DNA from: Dama dama
Lineage: Eukaryota; Chordata; Mammalia; Artiodactyla; Cervidae
Length of the DNA: 64,000 nucleotides
Assembly (NCBI RefSeq): GCF_033118175.1
Contig: NC_083698.1
Span: 71,269,001 to 71,333,000 of the forward strand
Reading direction: 5' to 3'
The stretch's first letter is position 1; the number at the start of each line of letters is the position of its first letter. The position numbers and the translations under genes are program-made. The notes beneath the pieces were generated by a model. That model was not told the origin of the DNA. It saw only the letters and a program-made list of their open reading frames with translations, and did no database searches. Positions 31,758-42,601 of the stretch are shown here, piece by piece.

Positions 31758-32859
31758 CTCTGAATGATTCTTGAGGAATAAAATCTGGATAAAGCTAAGG
31801 GACAATGCTTACTTTGATTGAAGAAGTGTTTTTAGTTCCAGATGTTTATGAAGAAAACCTACTTGGATATAAAGTTGAGGGAAGTTTAAAAATCATTATC
31901 ATGGTGTTTGCACTAATATGGGAATAGGCCCGAGCCCTTGGGAGCCCTGGATGAGCACTTTGGGGACCTGAGTACAGTGCAGGCTTAGAAGCAGGACAGA
32001 AAATTTGGGAGTGGGGGTGGGGTGTCTTCCTGCTGAAGTCCATTTCTCAACTGAAAATGGCATGATTGTCCAGAACACTGTGAAACTGTAGTCCAATTTC
32101 TAGACACTGTGGTATATTGTACAAAGGACAGAGCGTGAGAGGTCAGAAGGGTATTGTGGGGATGGAAGTCATCTCCGGATGTGCTGAGTGGTGAGGTGGT
32201 GCAGGCCTAGGGCAGGAGCTGACGCACGTTGGCGACACTGGGTTGTGACACTGGGGATGCCGCACAGATCCCACAGTGACCAGTGGACCTGCTGGCATTT
32301 TCTGGAATCAAGAAGTCTGCACAAAGTCTAAAAGGGGCAGGAGGGGCCTTGTCAGGCAGAGTGACAGGTGCCAGCCCAACTTGATTTTCTCTACATGGGA
32401 GTCCCGGCCCATCACATGTCCACAAAGTGCTTCAGGGTTCTCAGCGGAAAGCTGCTGAGCAAACATAAAATGTCTGAGCAACTTCTTCTGCAATTCATAA
32501 TTGTTTAAAGGCAAAGAAAAAGCAAAACAAAAACCACAGAGCCCCAGGCCGATGGTCTGTCTATTTTGGTATTTATTTCTATCATTCCCTCTAGAAATGG
32601 GAACAAGAGAAGGGACTAGCCCTCCCCAGTCCTTCCCCACAGCCCCGCGCCCCATGGGACAAGGTGAGGTTATCAGACTAGGTCTCTCAAGGTACCTGGC
32701 CCTCAGCCCCACCCCAGTCAACCTCCACGTCCCACCCAACCTCCACATCGACCCAAGCCAACAAACTTTCCGCACAGTCACAGCCTTGCAGCTGTCAGGG
32801 GGCGTGATCAGTGTCAAAGCCTGTGTGAGGCCTGCAGGAACACAGTCTCAGCTGTCCTT
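31758..32859. other. Unassigned sequence
   Basis: A 203-codon plus-strand frame (32501-33112) begins here, but its distal third is MIR and BovB sequence. A 169-codon minus-strand frame (32308-32817) overlaps it. Neither shows a recognisable domain in its unique part. Confidence 0.5.
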
Positions 32860-32928
32860 ATGTAGGCTGTATTTCAATTTTAACAGCCCTATTTTACAGA
32901 TTGGAAAACTAAGGCTTACAGAGGTGTT
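32860..32928 (-). repeat. MIR SINE fragment
   Basis: TTTTAACAGCCCTATTTTAC, AGATTGGAAAACTAAGGC and TTACAGAGGTGTTG match the reverse MIR core. Confidence 0.7.
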
Positions 32929-32960
32929 GATGGTACAGCTCCGTGATCTCAGTCAAATTC

Positions 32961-33250
32961 CCCTGAAGTTGGAGAAGACTCTTGAGAGTCCCTTGGACCG
33001 CAAGGAGATCCAACCAGTCCATCCTAGAGGAGATCAGTCCTGGGTGTTCATTGGAAGGACTGATGCTGAAGCTGAAACTCTAATACTTTGGCCACCTCAT
33101 GTGAAGAGTTGACTTATTGGAAAAGACCCTGATGCTGGGAGGGATTGGGGGCAGGAGGAGAAGGGGACAACAAGGATGAGATGGCTGGATGGCATCACCG
33201 ACTCGATGGACATGGGTTTGAATAGACTTCGGGAGTTGGTGATGGACAGG
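32961..33250 (+). mobile_element. BovB LINE segment truncated at both ends
   Basis: Plus-oriented BovB: GACTCTTGAGAGTCCCTTGG, GGTGTTCATTGGAAGGACTG, AAAGACCCTGATGCTGGG, GATGGCATCACCGACTCGAT, GGGAGTTGGTGATGGACAGG. It stops before the family's 3' terminus and abuts LTR sequence at 33251. The usual final ~60 bp is missing, so a later deletion or rearrangement is likely. Confidence 0.9.
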
Positions 33251-33377
33251 TCATCTTCTCCCTGTTTCCTCATATGATCTTTACACTGTATGGTCTTTCC
33301 ACTGTGCATGTCTATGTCCCAATAATCTTCTTCTCATAAGAAGAGATTAGTCCCCTCTAATGACTTCATTTTACCTT
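33251..33377 (-). mobile_element. MLT1/MST-like LTR, left part
   Basis: TCATCTTCTCCCTGTTTCCT, then TCTTCTTCTCATAAGAAGAG and ACTTCATTTTACCTT, align with the reverse LTR copy at 23.9 kb (TCATCTTCTCCCTGGGTCCT ... TCTCATTTTACCTT). The LTR resumes at 33600 after a Bov-tA insertion. Confidence 0.78.
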
Positions 33378-33588
33378 GGTGGTGGTTTAGTTGCTAAGTC
33401 GTGTCCAACTCTTTTGACCCCATAGACTGTAGCCTGCAAGGCTCCTCAGTCCATGGGATTCTCCAGGCAAGAATACTGGAGTGGGTTGCCATTGCCTTCT
33501 CCAGGGGATCTTCCCGACCCAGGAATCAAACCTGGGTCTCCTACATTGCAGGCAGATTCTTTACTGACTGAGCTATGAGGGAAGCCCC
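33378..33588 (-). mobile_element. Bov-tA SINE with 11-bp TSD inside the LTR
   Basis: Full-length reverse Bov-tA: GGTGGTTTAGTTGCTAAGTC, CCATGGGATTCTCCAGGCAA, TCTTCCCGACCCAGGAATC, then head GACTGAGCTATGAGGGAAGC. CATTTTACCTT at 33367-33377 and 33589-33599 is a perfect 11-bp duplication. The paralogous LTR has this string once, at 24122-24132, which confirms the pre-insertion state. Confidence 0.97.
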
Positions 33589-33599
33589 CATTTTACCTT

Positions 33600-33704
33600 A
33601 ATCACCCCTTTACAGGCCCCATCTCCACATACAGTCACATTGAGATAAGAGGAGTTAGGACTTTAACACATCAGTTTTGTGGGGGCACAATTCTGCCCAT
33701 TACA
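33600..33704 (-). mobile_element. MLT1/MST-like LTR, right part
   Basis: AATCACCCCTTTACAGGCCC, CATCTCCACATACAGTCACA, GGAGTTAGGACTTTAACACA and the end TTCTGCCCATTACA match the other reverse copy (CTCCAAATACAGCCACATTC ... CTCGCCCATAACA). Confidence 0.78.
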
Positions 33705-34027
33705 GCCTCTGATTCATCAGTCACAGGTAGAATGTGACTGAAGATGCCTGTGATCTGCAGAAAGAGATGCCTCATGGGGCTCCTTGTGGAGCAGCTCCTG
33801 CTAGCTGCCCCTCACGTGGCCTTTCCCCTGTGCCCCGAAGCTCTCCTCCACGTGCTCATGTCCATGTCACTGGTCGCTTTGGCAGTGCCTGGGACTCTGT
33901 GCAACCTGCAGAGATCCCATTTCCCTTTCATTTTCAGTCTTGGTAGGCTCATTCCTCTGTTCTAACTCCCCTCTGAAGTACCAGGCCTGGGACTGCAGAC
34001 CAGCTTCCAAATGTTAGCTTGAATCTG
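33705..34027. other. Unassigned sequence
   Basis: No repeat or exon recognised. Confidence 0.5.
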
Positions 34028-34605
34028 TGTGCCTGATGCAGAGTGAGAACACACAAACTGAAACACTGGAATTTGGAGCAGAGAAAGGTTTATTGTAGGA
34101 CCCTACAAGAAGATGCGTGGCTCATGCTCTAAAAAATCCCAAACTCCCTAAGACTTTTGGCTAAGCACTTTTAAAAGCCAGATGAGAGAGGGTTGTTGAA
34201 AGATACATGATCAGCTAGTGCACAACACTCTGATTGGTGATGGTGAGGTACAGGGTGGTGTCACAGGATTTAACATGATCAAGTCTTAGGCTCCAAGAGG
34301 CTTGGGGCTATGAGCTCATGGTCATCAAGTAATTAACATCATCCATTTGGTGGTGGTGGATGGGGGGAGGGTTCACATCAGTAAAATAACTCAGGACATG
34401 TGCATCAGATGCTGTTATCTAGGTACTTTAGAGAGAAGCTTCAGCTGAAGATACGGGGAAGGGCCGGTCCTGGGAAGGCAATACAGGGTCTGCTCGGTTA
34501 CACCAACAAGCTTTGCCTGGCCTTTCCTGGCCACAAACAGGGCAGGAGAGCTCTGTCCTGCCCTGAGGACGTGATCTGTCTCAGGCCCTGCAGGTGGGTC
34601 TGACA
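34028..34605 (-). mobile_element. Putative endogenous-retrovirus solo LTR
   Basis: On the minus strand, in order, there is an inverted-TG start candidate (TGTCAGACCCACC, near 34605) and a CCAAT box (complement of ATTGG at 34233-34237). A TATA-like CTTTTAAAAG (34168-34177), an AATAAA signal (complement of TTTATT at 34089-34094) and a CA end near 34028 follow. Spacing and order fit a gammaretrovirus-like or ERV1-type LTR. Boundaries are inferred, since no target duplication matches. No internal retroviral region is seen. Confidence 0.5.
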
Positions 34606-35071
34606 CGGGATATGGGAATACGTCTGTGGGTCTATAGGAATAGCGTCTCTGTGTCCACCACCTGGGCCCCTGCCCTACAATACCTTTATTCTTCTGTTCT
34701 TTGGTGGGGAAATATTGCTGTCCATGTGGCTTATTGGACCCTGGGCAGGTTCCTGAGCACTGTGTACCAGGCCAGGAGGTCCAAGCGCAGTCTGGCTCAT
34801 GGTTGATCAGTCATGGTCGGGGAGCTGACCTCAGCAGGCCTGGAGGGGGGCTGGGCACAAGATCAGTTCTCAACTGTCCTGGGCTCTGTTGAGGTGGTCC
34901 CTGGAGCCTGCTGGGACCTGAGAGCACAGGTGGGCAACCCAGAGATGGACCACGAGCTCCCTTCTTACAGGTTCTGTTGGGGGAAACCCTGGGTCTTTTG
35001 GAGGCACCTGAAGATGGCGCTGTGCAGGGGTCATGACTTACCTTCACGTGATTGTGAACTGTGCGCTGCTC
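34606..35071. other. Unassigned sequence
   Basis: No repeat or exon recognised. Part of this could still belong to the LTR on the left if the inferred boundary is wrong. Confidence 0.45.
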
Positions 35072-35087
35072 ATCCCATGGTATTTTT

Positions 35088-35372
35088 AAAAAATTTGCTT
35101 ATTTATTTTATTTTTGGCTGTGCTGGGTTTTCATTGCTGTCTCCAGGCCTTCTCTAGTTGCAGTAAGAGGAGGCTACTCTCTGGTTGCTGTGCATGGGCT
35201 TCTCACTGCAGTGGCTTCTCTTGTTGCAGAGCACAGGCTCGAGGGCATGGGGGCTTCAGTAGTTGTGGCACATCGGCTTAGTTGCCCCGTGGCAGGTGGG
35301 ATCTTCCTGGACCAGGGATTGTCCCCTGCATTGCAAGGCAAATTCTTAACCACTGGACTGCCAGGGAACTCC
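35088..35372 (-). mobile_element. CHR-2 SINE with TSD
   Basis: Reverse CHR-2: TTATTTATTTTATTTTTGGC, TGTGCTGGGTTTTCATTGC, GGGGCTTCAGTAGTTGTGG, GTGGGATCTTCCTGGACC, then head CTTAACCACTGGACTGCCAG. A 16-bp duplication at 35072-35087 and 35373-35388 (13 of 16 bases identical, ending GTATTTTT) frames it. Confidence 0.92.
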
Positions 35373-35388
35373 ATTCCACAGTATTTTT

Positions 35389-36075
35389 GAATTAGGTGCC
35401 AAGCATGAAATTAAAAAAAAAAAAAATTGAAGCATCATAGAATTGGATTATTACTGATTTCAGCAATCTAGTACGGTTTGCCATTTAGATACATACACAG
35501 GATAAAGGAAGAGGATGTGAATACATTTGTTTAAAATTAAATTGCTATCATTGTTATAAAACACTGCTTATAACTTCATTGTCTAATTTTGTAACATATA
35601 ATGAGTAAAATGGATTATTGTATTTTTCTTTTTATGTCCGCAGGAGAAAAGTCAGATATTGTTATATTCTAAATTTTAATTAAATATTCATATTATCTTA
35701 AGTAATCGTGATATGTAAGTTTTAGCAGTTGACTGAATTATGCCTTTTTTTCACAACATGTGTTCTAAACAAAAATTATTATTAATGCTTAAATGTATAG
35801 ATGTATCTATTCATCCATTTGTTTCTGAATCATAGATTTAGAAGTAATATTATTACACAAGTGCTTTATCCAGGAAATTTCATTTCTCTTTAAATAAATG
35901 TAGAATTTCACTAAAAAAAAAATAAAAACTTTTAAGAAGTGGTGAAATAAGAGGATGAAAGGGAAACTGAGGGCACTAGCTTAACACTTCCGTGAATTCC
36001 AGTTTGGACTAGTTCACCAGGCCAGGTAAGCATGTTTCTTTGTAGCCAGAGGTTCATAGGAAGTTTGGGGGCACT
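35389..36075. other. AT-rich unassigned sequence
   Basis: Strongly AT-rich with A-runs at 35411-35427 and 35912-35929. No family was recognised. It may hold old LINE remnants too diverged to name by eye. Confidence 0.5.
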
Positions 36076-36087
36076 TGGGTTACTCTT

Positions 36088-36298
36088 GGGCTTCCTGGGT
36101 GGCACGAGTGGTAAAGAACCCGCCTGCCAATGCAGGAGACATGAGACTCGGATTCGATCCCTGTATCAGAAAGATCCCTTGGAGAAGGAAATGGCAACCC
36201 ACACCAGTATTCTTGCCTGGAAAAATCCCATGATAGAGGAGCCTGGTGAACTACAGTCTATAGGACTGCAAGAGTTGGACACGATGACTTAGCATGCA
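36088..36298 (+). mobile_element. Bov-tA SINE with 11-bp TSD
   Basis: Plus-strand Bov-tA: GGGCTTCCTGGGTGGCACGA, GATTCGATCCCTGTATCAG, GGAAATGGCAACCCACACC, ATAGAGGAGCCTGGTGAAC and GACTTAGCATGCA. TGGGTTACTCT (36076-36086) and TGGGTTATTCT (36299-36309) form an 11-bp duplication with one mismatch. Confidence 0.95.
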
Positions 36299-36424
36299 TG
36301 GGTTATTCTAAGACACAGAGGGGCCATCCATTGTGACAGCTTTCCACTAGGATATTTGCAGACGGGGAAGTACAGTTCTGCTGCCATCTGTAAAGAAGCC
36401 ATTTGCTTCCTATAGCTTCAGTGG

Positions 36425-37285
36425 CATTTTTTTTAAAAATAGACATTTTATTTGGGAATTGCTTTAGATTTACAGAAAAGTTGCAAGGACTGTACAGAGT
36501 TCCATTTGGTTCCCTCACCCCAGTTTTTCCAGTCCTTGACATCTTACGTCAGCATGCCACATGGTCACAGCTAAAGAACCGGTACTGGGGGCATTATTCT
36601 TAACTCGATCAGCAGCTTACCCGGAGGCCACACCTCTGAATGTTCTGTACTATCCTTTCTCTGTGCCAGGATCCTATCCAGAACACCCTGTGACATTTAA
36701 TCATCGTGTTCCCTCAGGCTTCCTTGCTGTGACAGTTTCGCAAACTTCCTGTTCTTGTTGACCTGGAGAGTTTTGAGGTCAGGTCGAGATGTGTCTGATG
36801 CTCACTCACAGTCAGGCAGGGATTCTTGGTTATTGGGAGAAAGATCTTGGGGTGCCATTCTCACCCCATCAGGTCAAGGGCACACACTCTCAACGTGACT
36901 CATCACTGGTGACCTTGATCACCTGGCTGAGGTCACGTCAGTCAAGTTTCTCCACTGTAGAGTTACTCCTTCACACTTGACTCTTTGGAAGGAAGTGCTA
37001 AGCACGACCCACACTCTAGGGGTGGTACCCATTGCATGTGTTGCAGCTATCTACAAAAATTATTTGGAATTTTTCTGTAAGGGAGTTTTGCCTATTCTCC
37101 CCATTTATTCATTCAATCAGTAATGGAATCATGGGCATTTAATTTTACATTTTAAATTACAGCCCAAAGCTATAGTGTTTATTTATTTTTTTGCTCAAAT
37201 TGCTCAGGTTTGGTCACTGGGAACCATTTCGAGTTGATCCCTCTGCTGTGTTCCTTTGATGGGTGGCCTTGATCCTTTTGTTCTC
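36425..37285 (-). repeat. L1M-type LINE 3' region
   Basis: ACATTTTATTTGGGAATTGC, TTTAGATTTACAGAAAAGTT, CCAGGATCCTATCCAGAACA, GCTGTGACAGTTTCGCAAAC, CTTGATCACCTGGCTGAGG, GTTACTCCTTCACACTTG and AAATTATTTGGAATTTTTCT occur in the order of an old mammalian L1 3' region, antisense on the plus strand. About 860 bp, ancient, non-coding. Confidence 0.72.
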
Positions 37286-39478
37286 CGAGCTCACATTTGG
37301 TTCTCTGTTCTGCAGCTCACCTCACAGGCTTCCTACCCCAGTTTTAGAACCAGCCATGTCCCCCTACATCTGATAGGGATGCAGAGCTGCGAGATGGAGT
37401 CCCTGAACACAAGGAACTAGCAGTCAGTCCAGCTAAAAGGCAGGAGGGAGCACCAAGGATCACAGGGTCTCTGCTTCAGTTGGGGGGAATGACTTCCTGG
37501 TTAAGTGTCGCTAGCCGACCAGATGTGTAAGGTGAAGACTGGGGAGGCGGAGGTGATGGTGGTCAAAGATAACAATGAGGAGGGGAGGACAAGTTTACTC
37601 GCTCCTCCTTGAGGGGACTGTTATCTCCTCTTTGCTCCAGACATCTTGAGAAGAGCATGCAGATGGATCTGTGTATTCTGATTCTGTTAAGAGTGAGCTT
37701 GGCTACAGAGACAGAAAACCCCACGACTGGGGCATTGACTTGCACCAGATTTTCATATCACACACATCCTGATCACGTCTGCTTAGGACAGTCTATCTTT
37801 CCTCTCTGCTCTCATCACATTTGTCCTGATGTTCTTTGCTGTGGGTTTCCTGGGCTGCTACTCTAAGTGTCACTCCAGGGAACCAATAGGAAGGAGCGCA
37901 CAGGACCTCTGCTTTTCCCAGTGAGGCCTGCTTGTCACTGGGGAAGGGAAGGCACCCCCAGTACCCTCAGGATGGAGCCCAGTAGGGTTCGATCAGCAGG
38001 CTGCTCCTGGGGCACAAAGAAGATGGGCAGTCCTTCTGTTCTCAATATGGAGAGAGAGCCCAGAGATCAGTCAGTTCTTCCTGGGGTGGTTCCAGTGCTG
38101 GGTACAGCTCTGGGGCAAAGAGCATCCCAAGGGAGTGTAGTTGGCCCTGCAATAGTGACTCAGATCCCTCCCCAGTGAACATTCGTTGACCTGGCCACTG
38201 GGAAGCAACACTCAGCCATCAGCCTCCTTTGGGGATATCCGAAGCTGCAAAGGCTGGCCTTGTCTGAGGTCGCCCCTGCTTTGGGAGTGGCTCACAACCA
38301 AGCCTGACCCTTGTGGCTCCAGGAAATTCCCAGCACTCCCTGGGGTGGGTCAGGGCACCACGCTTCCATGTCACCCGCCCTCCTGTCACTTCCCAGGGCA
38401 TGATCCCCAATCCTGATCCCTGATCGTGACCATCTAGGATCCCACTTCCCCGGGACCGGGTGGGGCCAGCAGCACAGAGGGTTAATTTGTGTCCAGACAG
38501 TGGGTTCCTGGAGCCCACCTTGCAGAAGCTGGTGTGTCTGTGCGTTTTCAGGGAGAGAGTACAAAGGTTCCATATACTTGCAAAAGGTTCTGGGGTATAG
38601 AAAAGGCAAGGCATTGAATTGTGGGTAAGGACGGTGTGTTGAGGGGGAGAAGGAAAGGGAGGAGAGGGTCTAGAGGGACACGGTATCTTGAGGCACGTGC
38701 TCCCACTCCTGCTCTACCCATTCCTCACAGCACTGTGGAGCCAGGTAACTATATCTTGTATAATGTTTCCCACTGCCCCTTTCAGGGTCTCTTTGGATAA
38801 TATCAACTTTCAGGACAAAGGAATTTAAAAAAAAAAATCCACGTCATTGCTCATGTATTACCTTTGATCTAAGGACAAGAATATATCAGACTTTTGCCAT
38901 GGCCAAGACCATTTTTATGGCAATGACAAGTTTCTAAAAAGTTCTTTCAGAACTCCTGGCCTAGAAGAACCAGAGTGAAGCTGCAGAGGGGTTGAGGGGA
39001 CAGAGGTATCAGTGCTTCCTGGCCAGCCGTGGAGTGCTGGGAAGGGAACTGCCACTCTTGGCATATGCCTGCTTTTCCCTCCTCTAAATTGGTTTGAGAC
39101 TTTTGTTTTCAGATTTGAGATATTTTTGGATGGGTAAGGATGGGAAAAAATGTGCACTCCCTTTTAGATAATTGCTACATTCCTTGTTTTTGTTTAAATT
39201 CTTGGGAATTCAAAAGGTCAGTCTGTGAAATTCAGAGTCCCTAGACTCAGGACAGCCTCATGGGGCATGGGCCACCCCTTAGGAGCCTCTGGGCCAGGTG
39301 TGGAGTCTGTACTTCGGTGAATCAAGGAGCCAGATGCATGGGTTAGCAGAGAATACAAGAGGACACCAGGTCCAGGGTGTCTTCTACCTTCCAAAGACAC
39401 AGTAGGTGTGAGGACGGACTGCATGAATGGGTGTCTAAGTCACCATGGTCCCAGAAACACAGGTGAATCCCAGCTTCT
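37286..39478. other. 2.2 kb of unassigned sequence
   Basis: No young repeat. A short A-run lies at 38827-38837. Frames at 37867-38416 (plus) and 38219-38614 (minus) are open by composition and lack recognisable domains. Confidence 0.45.
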
Positions 39479-39490
39479 TAGACGTGGAAT

Positions 39491-39720
39491 TTTTTTTTTT
39501 TCTAAGCCTTTATTTATTTATTTTTGGCTGTGCTGGGTCGTCATTGCTGTGCACAGGCTTTCTCTAGTTGTGGACAATGGGGGCCAGTTGTGTCTTTACT
39601 GCGGTGCACAGGCTTAGTTGCTCCTTGGCATGTGGGATCTTCCCGAACCAGGGATCGAACCCATGTCACCTGTGTTGGTAGACAGTTTCTTAACCACTAG
39701 ACCACCAGGGAAGCCCTAGC
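39491..39720 (-). mobile_element. CHR-2 SINE with TSD
   Basis: Reverse CHR-2: T-run, TTTATTTATTTATTTTTGGC, TGTGCTGGGTCGTCATTGC, GGCATGTGGGATCTTCCC, CAGGGATCGAACCC, head CACTAGACCACCAGGGAAGC. GTGGAAT at 39484-39490 and 39722-39728, within a longer imperfect match, is a probable TSD. The middle is somewhat shortened. Confidence 0.92.
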
Positions 39721-40077
39721 TGTGGAATCTTGGGCAAACTTACCAACCCAGCTCCTACAAGTGGATACTGGATATTGCAATACCTCATGATACCTCAATA
39801 CCTCATATTGCAATACCAGATTCATGTAGTCATTCAGCTAGTATGGCCTTGATGTTGTGCTAGATTTTGTGATGCAAAGATGCAAGATAGACTTGTTGGC
39901 TCTCATCACCACCATCACCCTCTGCCCCCCACCCCAGGGATCCTAGTGGGAGAGACATTTAAGCAAAGACACAGCTCAGTACATTTGAGCTAGATGGATG
40001 AGCAGAGTATTTGGAAAAACAAAATTAGGGTAGCTTGTTGGCTTGATCATCCTGGATCCTTATCATATTCTGTAGTT

Positions 40078-40170
40078 GACCCGAGAGTGACCTCGGGCAA
40101 GTTACCCATGAGTTTAGCCTATCAGTAAAAGGAGACAGATAGTAATATTACCTGCCTCTTTCCCATTTAG
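40078..40170 (+). repeat. MIR SINE fragment
   Basis: GAGTGACCTCGGGCAAGTTA, CCCATGAGTTTAGCCTATCA and ATAGTAATATTACCTGCC match the plus-strand MIR core (TGTGACCTTGGGCAAGTTAC ... ATAATAGTACCTACC). Confidence 0.72.
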
Positions 40171-40402
40171 GGGTCAGCTGGCTGTGACCTCCCCACCTCC
40201 CCTGAGGCTCTTTCCCTCTACACCTCCTGTTTCATCCTGTTACCTCTTGGGCTGAGGTGTCCTAGAGGGTAGGGAAAATGCCTGCTCTGTTTCCCAGGCC
40301 TGGGGCTTAGGGCTCAGGAAGCTTTTGCCTCAGGGAGTGAATGCCCTGCTCAGCTGGGAATGAGAGTCCAGTGATTCTGACTTCTTGAGAAATCAGAGCA
40401 GT
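40171..40402. other. Unassigned sequence
   Basis: No element recognised. Confidence 0.5.
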
Positions 40403-42187
40403 GCAGTTCAGTTTAGTTCAGTCGCTCAGTCGTGTCTGACTCTTTGCGACCGCATGGACTGCAGCACGCCAGGCTTCCCTGTCCATCACCAACTACCAGA
40501 GCTTACTCAAACTCACGTCCATTGAGTCGGTGATGCCATCCAACCATCTCAACCTCTGTTGTCCCCTTTTCCTCCTGACTTCAATCCTTCCCAGCATCAG
40601 GGTCTTTTCCAATGAGTCAGTTCTTTGCATCAGGTGGCCAAAGTATTGGAGCTTCAGTTTCAGCATCGGTCCTTCCAATGAATATTCAGGACTGATTTCT
40701 TTTAGGATGGACCAGTTGGACATCCTTGCTGTTCAAGGGACTCTCAAGAGTCTTCTCCAACACCACAGTTCAAAAGCATCAATTTTTTGGCACTCAGCTT
40801 TCTTTATAGTCCGACTCTCACATCCATATATGATTACTAGAAAAATTATAGCTTTGACTAGACGGACCTTTGTTGGCAAAGGTCTCTGCTTTTTACTATG
40901 CTGTCTAGGTTGGTCATAACTTTTCTTCGAAGGAGCAAGTGTCTTTTTATTTCATGGCTGCAGTCACCATCTGCAGTCATTTTAGAGCCCAAGAAAATAA
41001 AGTCTGTCACTGTTTACATTGTTGCCCCATCTATTTCCCATGAAGTGATGGGACCGGATGCCATGATCTTAGTTTTCTGAATGTTAAATTTTAAGCCAAC
41101 TTTTTCACTTTCCTCTTTCATTTTCATTAAGAGGCTCTTTAGTTCTTTGCTTTCTGCCATAAGGGTGGTGACATCTGCATCTCTGAGGTTATTGATATTT
41201 CTCCCGGCAATCTTGATTCCAGCTTGTGCTTCATCCAGCCCAGCAATTCTCTTGATGTACTATGCATATAAGTTAAATAAGCAGGGTGACAATATACAGC
41301 CTTGACGTACTCCTTTCCCGATTTGGAACCAGTCTGTTCCATGTCCAGTTCTAACTGTTGCTTCTTGACCTGCATACAGATTTCTCAGGAGGCTGGTCAG
41401 GTGGTCTGGTATTCCCATCTCTTGAAGAATTTTCCACAGTTTGTTGTGATCCACATAGTCAAAGGCTTTGGCATAATCAATAAAGCAGAAGTAGATGTTT
41501 TTCTGGAACTCTTGCTTTCTCGATAATCCAACAGATGTTGGCAATTTGATCTCTGGTTCCTCTGCCTTTTCTAAATCCAGCTTGAACATCTGGAAGTTTA
41601 TAGTTCACGTACTGTTGAAGCCTGCCTTGGAGAATTTTGAGCATTACTTTGCTAGCGTGTGAGATGAGTGCAATTGTGTGGTAGTTTGAGCACTCTTTGG
41701 CATTGTGTTTCTTTGGGATTAGAAAGAAGACTGATCTTCTACAGTCCTGTGGCCACTGCTGAGTTTTCCAAATTTGCTGGCATATTGAGTGCAGCACTTT
41801 CACAGCATCATCTTTCAGGATTTGAAATAGCTCAACTGTAATTCCATCACCTCCACTAGCTTTGTTCATAGTGATGCTTCCTAAGGCCCACTTGAGTTCT
41901 CATTCCAGGATGTTTGGCTCTAGGTGAGTGATCACACTATCGTGATTATCTGAGTCATGAAGATCTTTTTTGTATAGTTCTTCTGTGTATTCTTGCCACC
42001 ACCTCTTCTTAATATCTTCTGCTTCTGTTAGGTCCATACCATTTCTGTCCTTTATTGTGCCCATCTTTGCATGAAATGTTCCCTTGGTATCTCTAATTTT
42101 CTTGAAGAGACCTCTAGTCTTTCCCATTCTGTTGTTTTTTTCTATTTCTTTGCACTGATCACTGAGGAAGGCATTCTTATCTCTCTA
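40403..42187 (-). mobile_element. BovB LINE, ~1.8 kb, 5'-truncated
   Basis: The longest BovB in the window. The plus strand reads from the 3' terminus (CAGTTTAGTTCAGTCGCTCA) through GTCGGTGATGCCATCCAACC, AAAGCATCAATTTTTTGGC, TGTGATCCACATAGTC, GCTAGCGTGTGAGATGAGTG and TCTGCTTCTGTTAGGTCC to CTTATCTCTC near 42187. It covers the linker after the endonuclease, all of RT and the C-terminal domain. The endonuclease region is absent. Confidence 0.95.
41139..42127 (-). pseudogene. BovB reverse-transcriptase pseudogene
   Basis: Minus-strand frames in order: 41900-42127 (linker, includes KKRWWQEYTEELYKKDLHDS), 41477-41869 (fingers, NYHTIALISHASKVMLKIL and DVQAGFRKGRGTRDQIANI), 41260-41589 (palm motif A, FCFIDYAKAFDYVDHNKLW, and motif B, GVRQGCILSPCLFNLY) and 41139-41375. 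The frames are shifted relative to each other. At the active site the YADD codons read D-A-D-V, so two of the four residues are changed, including one catalytic aspartate. The enzyme would be inactive even if the frame were whole. Confidence 0.92.
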
Positions 42188-42351
42188 GGAATTGGTCAAA
42201 TCCTTCTGAAGAGATGGTGAATGATGGGAGTAGAATTTGAGCAGACCTGGCCTTAGTCCTCAGGGATAAAACAAGAGGTCTGCTGTGTCTCCTCCCTGGA
42301 CAGGCTTACTTTGGATCCAGGGCCACAGAATTTTTGATGACTGGCTACTTT

Positions 42352-42601
42352 ATTTATTTTTGGCTGTGCTGGGTCTTCTTCTAGTTGTGATGGGTGGTGG
42401 CTATTCTCTAGTAGCACTGTGCAGGCATCTCATTGCGGTGACTTCTCTTGTGGTGGAGCATGGGTTCCAAGTGCACGGGCTTCAGTAGCTTTCGGGCTCT
42501 AGAGTGCAGGCTCAGTACTTGTGGTGTACAGGCTTAGTTGAGCCACGGTGTATGGGATCTTTTTGGACCAAGGGTCGAGCCTGTGCTTGGCAGGCAGATT
42601 C
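42352..42601 (-). mobile_element. CHR-2 SINE, tail-side part (interrupted)
   Basis: Reverse CHR-2: ATTTATTTTTGGCTGTGCTG, CTAGTTGTGATGG, TCCAAGTGCACGGGCTTCAG, GGTGTATGGGATCTTTTTGG, GGGTCGAGCCTGTGC and CTTGGCAGGCAGATTC. It stops in the tRNA-derived head and resumes at 42973. The outer TSD is CTGGCTACTTT (42341-42351) and CTGGCGACTTT (43017-43027), one mismatch in 11. Confidence 0.93.
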
